NCBI GenBank assembly: GCA_028699365.1 | Contig: JAQVUQ010000066.1 | Span: 1 to 10,065, forward strand | DNA from: a bacterium | GTDB lineage: Bacteria > UBP13 > UBA5359 | Direction of reading: 5' to 3' | DNA: 10,065 nucleotides | Shown: in pieces, positions 1 through 6,947 of the stretch | Position numbering within the stretch: position 1 is the stretch's first letter | Layout of the letters: the number at the start of each line of letters is the position of its first letter | The notes under the pieces: model-generated | Databases searched by the model: none | Seen by the model: the letters and a program-made list of their open reading frames with translations, nothing else | What the model was told of the DNA's origin: nothing | Position numbers and translations under genes: made by a program

Positions 1-1772
1 CCGACAAAAGTTATTACCGAGCCCTTGCCAAACTTATGGTAGAATACTGCCGGCCAGGAATCACCCTTTAACTCCATCCAGATTGCCGTATCATGATCCG
101 GCACAAAATGAACGACCGGCGCTCCGGTATGGCGACAGCCTTTTATATCCAGCTTACAATCATCCGTAGTCGTCCATTCAGGCGAACTGTCCAATGTCTT
201 ATCGTAATCTGCGCCTATCATTTCCGATAACGGATATTCCTCCCTCCAGGCACCAGTATCATCCTTCATGCCTGACTGGTGGCTGATGATTACTCTTCCA
301 CCATTCCTGACAAACATTTTCAAAGCATCAATCTGTTTATCCGATAAGCATACTGTATTGGGCAGAATGATCAAACGTAACCGCTCAAAACCCCTGCCTT
401 CCTCCAGATCCTTCTCGACAATTACGTCAAAGGGTATATTAGCCAGCATCAGCATCTCACACCAGCCGGCCCAGCAATCAGTCGAGGCCGGATCACTCAT
501 CCTGATACAATCCGGTCCTTCATCGTTATCGCTGTGCAGCCATACCGTATGCGCCGAGTAGAGCACACCCACTTCCGCCAGTGTTTCCGGCCGGGTGTAC
601 AATTGAGGATAGGAAGATTCAAAGTTAAATGCCTGCCTCAGCATTTCTGCTTCCTCACTCAGGTTCTGTTTCCAATTCGTTGCCCAATATCGTTGCCCCC
701 AGCTCTTGGTCATAGCCCAGCAGAAAAGGTTTTCTTCCTTATTATGCGGATAAAATAAACACATCGGTGGAACACCGGCCCTGGAGGCAAGTGCATTTCG
801 CTGCTTTGATTCCGCACCGATACGCAACCAGCAGTGTGCCTGCGGCTCTACTGCGTTTACCTCTGTGAATACGGTGCTGTAATATCCCTCCAGATTATCC
901 AGCGATACACCCATCCCGCGGGATGCGTATGAATTTGTATTGGAACTGTTATAAATGGGCCGTGCCAACTCCAGACCCAAACCGCGAAAATGCGTAAAAA
1001 CTCTCTCTTGATGCTCCTTATGGCACTCTATTCGCCACAGCACCCAGGCCTGATAGGATCGGTTTTCCAGATTACCGTAAAACTCTTTATCGTCAAGGCC
1101 TGCCGGAGGCATTTCATACCCGGTGTCCTTTTTGAACTTCTCCCGGCAATGAAGACAAGCACAACTGTAATCCCGCACCCAGAATCCCACATCGTCGGTC
1201 ATGATCCCGTCTACATCGCAAGCATAGATGTCCTTCAGATGCTCAAAGTATAACCTTTGCCAGTCCGGATTATTATGGCAGAGGGGAAAAGCCAGATAAC
1301 CACCACGGGCAAATAAACCCGTCCTCGGATCTATCTGCCTCATGGAAGAGAACTTTACCCCCTTATACTCCTTATCTCCGTCGTTCAATATCTGCAAAAA
1401 GCCGGGATGTCTGTCCAGTTCGATCTCATCCTGTCTCACGCTGGAAAGAATATGTTCCCATTCTTTTGCCCCTTGCGGATGAAAAACGCCTGATGCGCTG
1501 TGATGCTCAACAACTTTTATTCCATGACTATGACAGCTTTTGCATATTTTTTTCAGGAGAAGCAAGAGCTGCGGCCAATCATCGACAAAGATCCATCTGA
1601 AGTGAAATCCGCCAAAGGTAATTACCGCATTGATACCTGTTTTCGCCAGTGCTTCGGCTTTTCTGTCGAAGTCCTTATCCTTGAAGCGGAAGAGTTCCTC
1701 ATCGCTGAACCAATAACTGCCCCAACGAGCATCCCAAACCCACATCACTTTTTCAGGCAACAGATTCTGCAT
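1..1772 (-). CDS. GH42/GHL6-like glycosidase with GATase-like domain, 3' end outside window
   Basis: An uninterrupted reading frame of 590 codons runs off the left edge, so the C-terminus is missing. The start is ATG at 1772-1770, preceded by GAGGTGA five bases upstream; an in-frame TGA lies a little further upstream. No signal peptide is visible, so the product is probably cytoplasmic. Residues about 30-380 look like a TIM-barrel glycosidase: VDGIMTDD (about 187-194) is followed by a C-x-C-x2-C cluster (C204, C206, C209) and later FTEVNAVEP (E304). This layout is seen in GH42-like and hypothetical glycosyl hydrolase 6 proteins. Residues about 400-500 (LIILPNTVCLSDKQ, FVRNGGRVIIS) match the glutamine-amidotransferase-like fold of the beta-galactosidase trimerisation domain. 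It is the last visible gene of the operon, 46 bases after the previous stop. The family placement is fairly safe; the substrate is unknown and could be a beta-galactoside, a fucoside or something else. Confidence 0.82.
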   Translation of the reverse strand, partial: MQNLLPEKVMWVWDARWGSYWFSDEELFRFKDKDFDRKAEALAKTGINAVITFGGFHFRWIFVDDWPQLLLLLKKICKSCHSHGIKVVEHHSASGVFHPQGAKEWEHILSSVRQDEIELDRHPGFLQILNDGDKEYKGVKFSSMRQIDPRTGLFARGGYLAFPLCHNNPDWQRLYFEHLKDIYACDVDGIMTDDVGFWVRDYSCACLHCREKFKKDTGYEMPPAGLDDKEFYGNLENRSYQAWVLWRIECHKEHQERVFTHFRGLGLELARPIYNSSNTNSYASRGMGVSLDNLEGYYSTVFTEVNAVEPQAHCWLRIGAESKQRNALASRAGVPPMCLFYPHNKEENLFCWAMTKSWGQRYWATNWKQNLSEEAEMLRQAFNFESSYPQLYTRPETLAEVGVLYSAHTVWLHSDNDEGPDCIRMSDPASTDCWAGWCEMLMLANIPFDVIVEKDLEEGRGFERLRLIILPNTVCLSDKQIDALKMFVRNGGRVIISHQSGMKDDTGAWREEYPLSEMIGADYDKTLDSSPEWTTTDDCKLDIKGCRHTGAPVVHFVPDHDTAIWMELKGDSWPAVFYHKFGKGSVITFV

Positions 1773-1777
1773 TTTAC

Positions 1778-1784
1778 TCACCTC
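1778..1784 (-). promoter_or_regulatory. Ribosome binding site of the GH42/GHL6-like gene
   Basis: GAGGTGA on the minus strand sits five bases before the ATG at 1772. It decides this start, because no longer ORF line covers the gene and the frame closes upstream at a TGA near 1811-1813. Confidence 0.7.
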
Positions 1785-1818
1785 TATAAATATGAGACCG
1801 TTTCTTCAATTTGGCTTA

Positions 1819-4800
1819 TCATTGTTTCTCGATTACGACTATTTCGTAAGTTTTAAAGTCCCTTATGGGGATAATCAACCGGCCGTCTTTTGATTCCGGT
1901 ACTATCTCCCGATCATCAGCAGCATAAAACACCTTAACTTTATCGACCTTATTAAGCTTCAGAACTATGCCCTTGGCCTCTTCCTTTCTCCAATTGATAA
2001 GATGCACAATCAGCCTGTCCTTATTCGGCTGCCGTCTAGGAACAACATCGATATCTGCAGGACAATTTTCCACCTCTACCGGTAGACTAACGTTCATACT
2101 CTTTAATATTGAGGCGATCAGTTCTTGCCACATCCGGGGTTCCCGCTTTTCGAGGCTCCGAGTAGAAAAGATGCACATTCCCTTTCCATAACGATGCAGG
2201 GTCAATTCAGGATCGCCGTTATCGCATCGGGCCATAACTTTACCCTTGATATCTTTGACAGCATCATTATTCGCAGAGAGGCCGTTAAAGCTCAGGCCAA
2301 ACACATCCGACAGGCCGTAGTCTCTCCGCTGCCGCGACCAGCGGTCATACAGAGTAGTGGAGGCATCAGCCAGCAGCGTTCCTCCCTGCCTGACAAATTC
2401 TCTTATCGTATTCTCTTCCTCTTCCGACAACACTCTGCCGTTGGCCAGCACCACCAGTTTATAAGGGGCCAGTTTCTTAGGGGAGATAGTTTCACAGATT
2501 ACCGGCTCGATGGGCAGATGGGCCTCGGTCAACTTCCGCCAGATCCCCATCTGCATATTGGAGTAAGCATTATGGTAAGCGGAGGAATCGATATCGCAGT
2601 AGAACGGGCTCTTACCCGTTCTTTCACTGTAAATCAGCGCCACAGGCGTAGCTATCCTGGTTTGGGTCAGATACGGCTCTATCCTTTGAGCCAGCTTCAT
2701 GTAAGCGGCGATTAACTCCATTTTGTCGTTTCTGTAATACTTAACGGGCTTTTCCTTGACAGAGAGTGCCCAGGGCAGATAGAATTCAGCCCCCCACAGA
2801 ATAACACCCTGGGTATGGGCCAGCGATGAGGCAAACCCTTTGTCTACATACTCTTCATCGGAAGGAGTCCATCCCTTGGACAGCCCGGGCCACCAGAAGA
2901 CGGTAGAGGAGCGCGGCTCTCCGTTTCGACTCAATTCGGCCCAGAAGGTAGCTGTTCCATCCACCTGGCGATCGGCATTTTCGGGTCCGCAGCCGTCAAC
3001 GATGTCGGCCAGTTCCCAGTACCTGCCGGGGTAACCGCTGGCATACGACTGGGAAAAAGAGTACCGGCAGTCCGTGCCCCGGCGAAGACAATGGATAAAC
3101 TGGGTGTGTTCCTTGAAGAACTCCAGGTAAGCCTCGTCTTTCATCTCATTGTACTCGCTGAAAAGCACACTGGAGAAGCCGGGCGGACAGGTATGACCCT
3201 TCTCCAAAGGCAGCGTTTTAATCGCACTCAAATCGATGCCTAATGACTGCAATTCATTGGGGCTGTATTTATCAGACAGATATTCTCTCAGTTTTATATC
3301 TACCTTACCACCGCTGTGCCAGGCTCTGGTCAGGCTGAATTCAAGCTCTTCCTGATCAACTCCCTGCCAGGCGGGCAAATCGCCGTAGAGGACAAACATC
3401 CTCATAAAATCCGGCTTGGACGAGCCGCCGTTAAAATCCACGAATATCTGTGTTTTGAGTCCTATTTTTTCCATATAGTCTATTCTTTCCCTTATCCCCA
3501 TATACGAATTAACGGGCTGGAAGGCCTCTATATATCTCCACATATTCGCCCCGGTCGAAACGGCAGTCCGGTACAACAGCGGCAAGTCCTGTGACCCGGT
3601 CTTCTCTGCCGGAAAACCTGATACCGTCTCGGTTGTCTTCTCCTGTGGATAGGTCGGATATTGAAAACCCGACAGCGTCCTCATAAAGGTATTCCGTCCG
3701 AAATCATAGAAAGAAGGGTGACTGCTGATCTCATACTGCCTGATTCCGCTATTCGCTTCCTTCCTTCCCTGCCGGATCATCTCAGCAGCATATTTGCTGT
3801 AATCCATAGTATATACGGCCCAGGGCCATTTACCTGTCATGTTGATCTTTGCAACTGCCCGCTCGTCCCCGAGAAGCCCCAGGCCCAGAGCCGCACTCTT
3901 GCGCAGGTTAAGGACGTAATATTCCGCATCAGTACTCTGGTAAGGCATCTGGTATATATCAAGAAGCGCTTCCAAAGCACGTGTATCGCCTATATAGCCA
4001 AGAGCGATGGCAGCGCATCCCGAGGGGGAAACAGCCTCCTGCCAGGCAAAAACAGGAAAGATTATCCTCTTCTCTTTCAGTACCTTTATCAGATCATCCA
4101 CAGCCTCTTCCGCATGGAGCCACCCGAGGGATAAAATCGCGTTTTCAGCCAGGTATGGATCACTACTCCCAATATACGTCTGCAATAGCGGAATGACAGA
4201 CCTGTCACCTATCTGCCCCAGCGCCTGGGCGCATCTTCTCTTTACCCACCGGCTCTTATCATCCCTCAAAAGTCTTGAAAGCACCGGTACCGCTTCTCCG
4301 GCCTGCAGCCAGGCCAGAGAAATAACAGCAGTTACCCTGACATTCTCGTCTTCATCCGAGAGCATCCCCAGAAGGATAGACACGCCTTTCTTCTCCCCAA
4401 CGGCACCGATGCCCCTGGCGCCGCCGGCACGCACAGCCGGGTCTGTTCCTTTGCATAATGAAACGTACCGGGTATAAAGAGCGGCTTTCTCCGCCGGAGT
4501 CAGCACCGGAGACGAAACGTGCGGCAGGTCGTCTCTGCCTGTAAGGGCTATCACTTTTTCCCGCCACACCTTTTCCCCGGCTGCATAACGTTGTCTGATT
4601 TTTGCCGCTTCAGCCTTATCGAAGTTCTTCTCCTGGGCATAGATAGCCTCGTCCAGATCCGAAATGCCTTGAGCCACTTCCTTTTTTAAGCCTTCTACAG
4701 CTTCACCCGGCCTGGCGGAGTTAAGCAACACCAGGAGATCCCGCACCCTGTTCTGCACCGGCAAAAGCTCATCAAGAGTTCCCCGGCTGACCAATGTCTT

Positions 4801-4881
4801 CGTATCCGCCGCTATGACTTCGATACCTCCGGCCAATACGATGATCGTCAGGCAGATGAATAAGCCGATTTTCTTCAGCAT
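1819..4881 (-). CDS. Exported HEAT-repeat/glycosidase-like fusion protein
   Basis: 1020 residues, ATG start with GGAAGGGG upstream, TGA stop. Residues 1-25 form a signal peptide (LysLys, then a hydrophobic stretch, cleavage likely near VIA-AD), so the protein is exported. Residues about 30-115 are charged and helical. Residues about 145-345 hold repeated HEAT/PBS-lyase-type units such as RAGGARGIGAVGE, VRVTAVISLAWLQAGEAV, RRCAQALGQIGD, ENAILSLGWLHAEEAV and AAIALGYIGD. Residues about 430-740 resemble a GH42-like barrel (FSEYNEMKDE near 575, TVFWWPGLSKGW near 660, VILWGAEFYLPW near 693). Residues about 745-915 resemble the GATase-like beta-galactosidase trimerisation domain (YKLVVLANGRVLSEEEE, FVRQGGTLLADAST). 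A small beta-rich domain, about 940-1020, closes the chain. HEAT repeats usually bind partner proteins, so they may dock the enzyme on a surface assembly; that is inference. Barrel catalytic residues cannot be assigned with certainty. Confidence 0.85.
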   Translation of the reverse strand: MLKKIGLFICLTIIVLAGGIEVIAADTKTLVSRGTLDELLPVQNRVRDLLVLLNSARPGEAVEGLKKEVAQGISDLDEAIYAQEKNFDKAEAAKIRQRYAAGEKVWREKVIALTGRDDLPHVSSPVLTPAEKAALYTRYVSLCKGTDPAVRAGGARGIGAVGEKKGVSILLGMLSDEDENVRVTAVISLAWLQAGEAVPVLSRLLRDDKSRWVKRRCAQALGQIGDRSVIPLLQTYIGSSDPYLAENAILSLGWLHAEEAVDDLIKVLKEKRIIFPVFAWQEAVSPSGCAAIALGYIGDTRALEALLDIYQMPYQSTDAEYYVLNLRKSAALGLGLLGDERAVAKINMTGKWPWAVYTMDYSKYAAEMIRQGRKEANSGIRQYEISSHPSFYDFGRNTFMRTLSGFQYPTYPQEKTTETVSGFPAEKTGSQDLPLLYRTAVSTGANMWRYIEAFQPVNSYMGIRERIDYMEKIGLKTQIFVDFNGGSSKPDFMRMFVLYGDLPAWQGVDQEELEFSLTRAWHSGGKVDIKLREYLSDKYSPNELQSLGIDLSAIKTLPLEKGHTCPPGFSSVLFSEYNEMKDEAYLEFFKEHTQFIHCLRRGTDCRYSFSQSYASGYPGRYWELADIVDGCGPENADRQVDGTATFWAELSRNGEPRSSTVFWWPGLSKGWTPSDEEYVDKGFASSLAHTQGVILWGAEFYLPWALSVKEKPVKYYRNDKMELIAAYMKLAQRIEPYLTQTRIATPVALIYSERTGKSPFYCDIDSSAYHNAYSNMQMGIWRKLTEAHLPIEPVICETISPKKLAPYKLVVLANGRVLSEEEENTIREFVRQGGTLLADASTTLYDRWSRQRRDYGLSDVFGLSFNGLSANNDAVKDIKGKVMARCDNGDPELTLHRYGKGMCIFSTRSLEKREPRMWQELIASILKSMNVSLPVEVENCPADIDVVPRRQPNKDRLIVHLINWRKEEAKGIVLKLNKVDKVKVFYAADDREIVPESKDGRLIIPIRDFKTYEIVVIEKQ

Positions 4882-4910
4882 TCCGTAATCCCCTTCCGAT
4901 GAATACCATT

Positions 4911-4935
4911 GGCTCGTGGCAAGCGCCTTTGAGCC
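4911..4935 (-). other. Intercistronic hairpin between prepilin and HEAT-glycosidase genes
   Basis: In the 70-base gap the minus-strand RNA can pair GGCTC with GAGCC, with an inner GGC-GCTT-GCC stem and a small internal loop. No run of T follows, so it does not look like an intrinsic terminator. A hairpin at this place could protect the 3' end of the upstream message or lower expression of the downstream gene. The structure is read by eye and no folding energy was computed. Confidence 0.35.
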
Positions 4936-4951
4936 GCGTCGAACTATATAT

Positions 4952-5776
4952 TTAGTATATACTGTACGGCTTTCTGTAGTTATCTCTTCTCATTATGTAC
5001 ATGCCTTCATTTATTTTGTGATAAAGGTTGGTGCTGGAGATCGGAATCCGACCCGGATCGCCAATGGCAATGAACTGAGCCGAGCCGTCCTCATATGCAA
5101 CGGTAATTCCCCCTTTGTGAGTCAGCATACCCGCATTGTTCCCCGTACCATAGACCGGTGTATTCATGTCCGGGTATTCCATTACCAGTACCCTGTTCGG
5201 CTTTTCGTCTACAAGATAGGAAATATCAATACTTCCAATTTGTTTTGATGGATTTGCATACCAGGTCTCCCATCTTACCATTTTAACGATATATGAGCTG
5301 TATACCATACAGGTGGCACCATTATACGTCACGCTTTTTTTGAAGTTGCTGGTATCGAAACATGCCGGCGTAGCACTGTACGTAAATTTTTGAAAAGGCG
5401 GTCTTTGAGGGCAGGACAGTGAACCTGCCGAGACATACTTGGGATTTATCAATTGAATTGGTATACGGTATGAGGCAGCGCCTCCGATAGAAAGAGCAAC
5501 TGTTTGTCGCAAGTCTCTGAATAGATTAGCAAGAGTTGTTGTTCCGACGACACCGCATCCGGGATTAGGAGCATAGCCGTCATAATCCTAGGCATACATT
5601 GACACTCCCATCGCCACCTGCCGAATATTGTTGATGCAGGTGTTTTGCCTTGCCTTATCCCTGGCGCTGGAAAATGCCGGGAACAATATAGCAGCGAGTA
5701 GAGCTATAATTGCAATGACTACCAGCAGTTCGATAAGGGTGAAACCTCTTGGATGATTCGCTTTACAGATAAACAT
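4952..5776 (-). pseudogene. Prepilin-type H-X9-DG protein interrupted by an in-frame amber codon
   Basis: The frame starts at ATG 5776 and, apart from one TAG at 5588-5590, stays open to TAA at 4952. It gives 62 codons, the amber, then 211 codons, a normal total (274) for the family. Residues 1-11 ([11 protein letters not shown]) are a prepilin leader, cleaved before FTLIE by a prepilin peptidase; the following hydrophobic helix ends near [13 protein letters not shown]. The helix anchors such pilins in the inner membrane before assembly. The C-terminal part contains HKGGITVAYEDG, an exact H-X9-DG motif at about H220-D230, which defines prepilin-type processing-associated H-X9-DG proteins. The amber falls in MYA-x-DYDG, where relatives usually have MYAQDYD, so CAG to TAG is the simplest explanation. 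No in-frame ATG with a ribosome site follows the amber, so independent translation of the second part is unlikely. Recent nonsense mutation, suppression or a sequencing error are all possible. Its exact role (fibre, pseudopilin or surface adhesin) is unknown. Confidence 0.85.
5588..5590 (-). other. In-frame amber codon (TAG) at a conserved glutamine position
   Basis: The codon order on the minus strand is ATG TAT GCC TAG GAT TAT GAC GGC, giving M-Y-A-stop-D-Y-D-G. The frame before and after is the same (5776 and 5512 are in one phase). No frameshift is needed to join the two halves. Confidence 0.9.
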
Positions 5777-5779
5777 TTT

Positions 5780-6919
5780 TTACCTCCCTGTTTTCGATTT
5801 TTTACTTGATTCGCCATCCCCGGCCAATGCCGCTTGCCGTAACTGTATCCCCTGTTTTAACCTGATTCGCTCTACCTCCGGCAGCGCGTTCCGGCGGTCG
5901 CAGTCATAACTTTCCCGGCCCCAAATACCGTCATACAGGAAGAACGCCGTTCCATCGGCTCCGGCAGCAAGCGTTCTGTCCATAACGGACAGGATATATC
6001 CGGCTCCCTTGTCACGGGACCAGCGCTTTCCGCCATCGGCTGCCCGATCTCTATCAGTCTGGGTATAGACCACCGGCACCAGGCGACAGCGGTTATTGAT
6101 CATAGCCTTGGCCTCAGCCATAATTTCCCCCGCCCAATCGGGAGATACCTCGTAAGTGGAAAGATAAAGCTCATCTACAAAAGACGACCACCGGGGCCAA
6201 TCCTGTCTGACCGATTCAGCGGCGGAGACATAATCGGTAAAGCAATAGGCGGAAACCTGTTTGCCTAAGGCATGTATTCTGTCAGAGAACTCTCTGACAG
6301 AAGTGGTAACATTATCGCACATAACAGTAGCATGATAGCGCATCTTGATTACACTGTCTGACGGCATCTCCCCGCCATACAGTTCCTCGTGTTTGCGCCG
6401 GCACCGGTGGCAGTAACAGTATTGGCGACCTTCAGTTTCTTCAGGATAACGGACAAAATCCAGGTTTATGCCGTCGATATCGTATTTCTCAATGACTTCT
6501 TTCATCAGGGAAAAGAGGTAATCCCGATAACGTTCCGACGAGGGGCATACCCAGTAAACCGGGCTTATCTCCCTCCAAGTAGGAGAGATATGATTAGACA
6601 CGCCGTCCTTGTTTACCAGCAGCATATCCGGATACTGTTTGACTATATCACTGGGATTATCTACCGGCTCGTTGTAGAGAACAAACCATGCGTGAACTTC
6701 CAGACCTTTGCCATGCGCCTGCTTGACCAGAACATCATAGCTGTCAAAATCCTCACACGGATCGTTATGCCGTGCGATCTCGCTCAGGTAGTGAACCCCT
6801 CCCCGGATTTTGGTCAGGACCAACAGCCTGCTTATTCCCATATCCAGACAGTCGTTCACTACTCTGGCAGCATCCTCTGATGTTCTGATGGACTTAGTGG
6901 TTATATAGGTACCAAGCAT
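5780..6919 (-). CDS. GHL10/DUF187-type glycosyl-hydrolase-like protein
   Basis: 379 residues from ATG 6919 to TAA 5780. I prefer this ATG over the TTG at 6937 because a GGGGGGAA run lies directly before it; the TTG lacks a ribosome site. There is no signal peptide, so a cytoplasmic location is likely. The chain is essentially one TIM-like barrel: LEVHAWFVLYNEP (about 73-85), VYWVCPSSERYRDY (about 121-134), then KYDIDGINLDFVRYP (145-159), the hallmark of GHL10/YngK-like proteins, with D149 and D154 as candidate active-site acids. A C-x-C-x2-C cluster follows (C168, C170, C173). FVDELYLSTYE (about 248-257) and GTAFFLYDGIWG (about 323-334) fit late barrel strands. The family is known as glycosidase-like; the substrate here is unknown. 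The gene lies 28 bases after the regulator stop, and its end overlaps the ribosome site of the prepilin gene. It contains a perfect 12+12 base inverted repeat at 6277-6302. Confidence 0.85.
   Translation of the reverse strand: MLGTYITTKSIRTSEDAARVVNDCLDMGISRLLVLTKIRGGVHYLSEIARHNDPCEDFDSYDVLVKQAHGKGLEVHAWFVLYNEPVDNPSDIVKQYPDMLLVNKDGVSNHISPTWREISPVYWVCPSSERYRDYLFSLMKEVIEKYDIDGINLDFVRYPEETEGRQYCYCHRCRRKHEELYGGEMPSDSVIKMRYHATVMCDNVTTSVREFSDRIHALGKQVSAYCFTDYVSAAESVRQDWPRWSSFVDELYLSTYEVSPDWAGEIMAEAKAMINNRCRLVPVVYTQTDRDRAADGGKRWSRDKGAGYILSVMDRTLAAGADGTAFFLYDGIWGRESYDCDRRNALPEVERIRLKQGIQLRQAALAGDGESSKKSKTGR
5782..5789 (-). promoter_or_regulatory. Strong ribosome binding site for the prepilin gene inside the GHL10 gene end
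   Basis: AGGGAGGT on the minus strand lies five bases before ATG 5776. Its GGG AGG codons also encode the last Gly-Arg of the upstream protein, and that protein's TAA stop at 5780-5782 overlaps the site's end. This arrangement suggests translational coupling and high prepilin expression. Confidence 0.75.
6277..6302. repeat. Perfect 12+12 base inverted repeat inside the GHL10-like gene
   Basis: The arm TTCTGTCAGAGA and its exact reverse complement are separated by two bases, within codons for SVREFSDR. As RNA it would form a stem of at least 11 pairs with a four-base loop. Such a long perfect repeat is not demanded by the amino acids. Confidence 0.8.
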
Positions 6920-6947
6920 ATCTTCCCCCCCGCTCAATCCCCGGCTT

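Noticed and set aside
268-1856. Several plus-strand ORFs of 74-118 codons across the left part
   Set aside because: They lie antisense to the 590-codon minus-strand glycosidase frame, which has recognisable motifs and a good ribosome site. Their translations show no coherent domain.
2125-4477. Plus-strand ORFs of up to 196 codons within the HEAT-glycosidase gene
   Set aside because: They are shadows of the 1020-codon minus-strand gene and lack ribosome sites or family resemblance.
4352-4567. Second minus-strand frame of 71 codons inside the HEAT-glycosidase gene
   Set aside because: It overlaps the real gene in another phase, is arginine-rich in the way of off-frame GC-rich translations, and has no supporting signal.
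4911-4935. Hairpin after the prepilin gene as an intrinsic terminator
   Set aside because: No T run follows, the stem has internal loops, and the next gene starts only a few dozen bases later on the same strand.
4952-5512. Second half of the prepilin as a separate gene starting at TTG 5512
   Set aside because: No ribosome site precedes this TTG, and the 25 codons between it and the amber continue the family sequence in the same frame.
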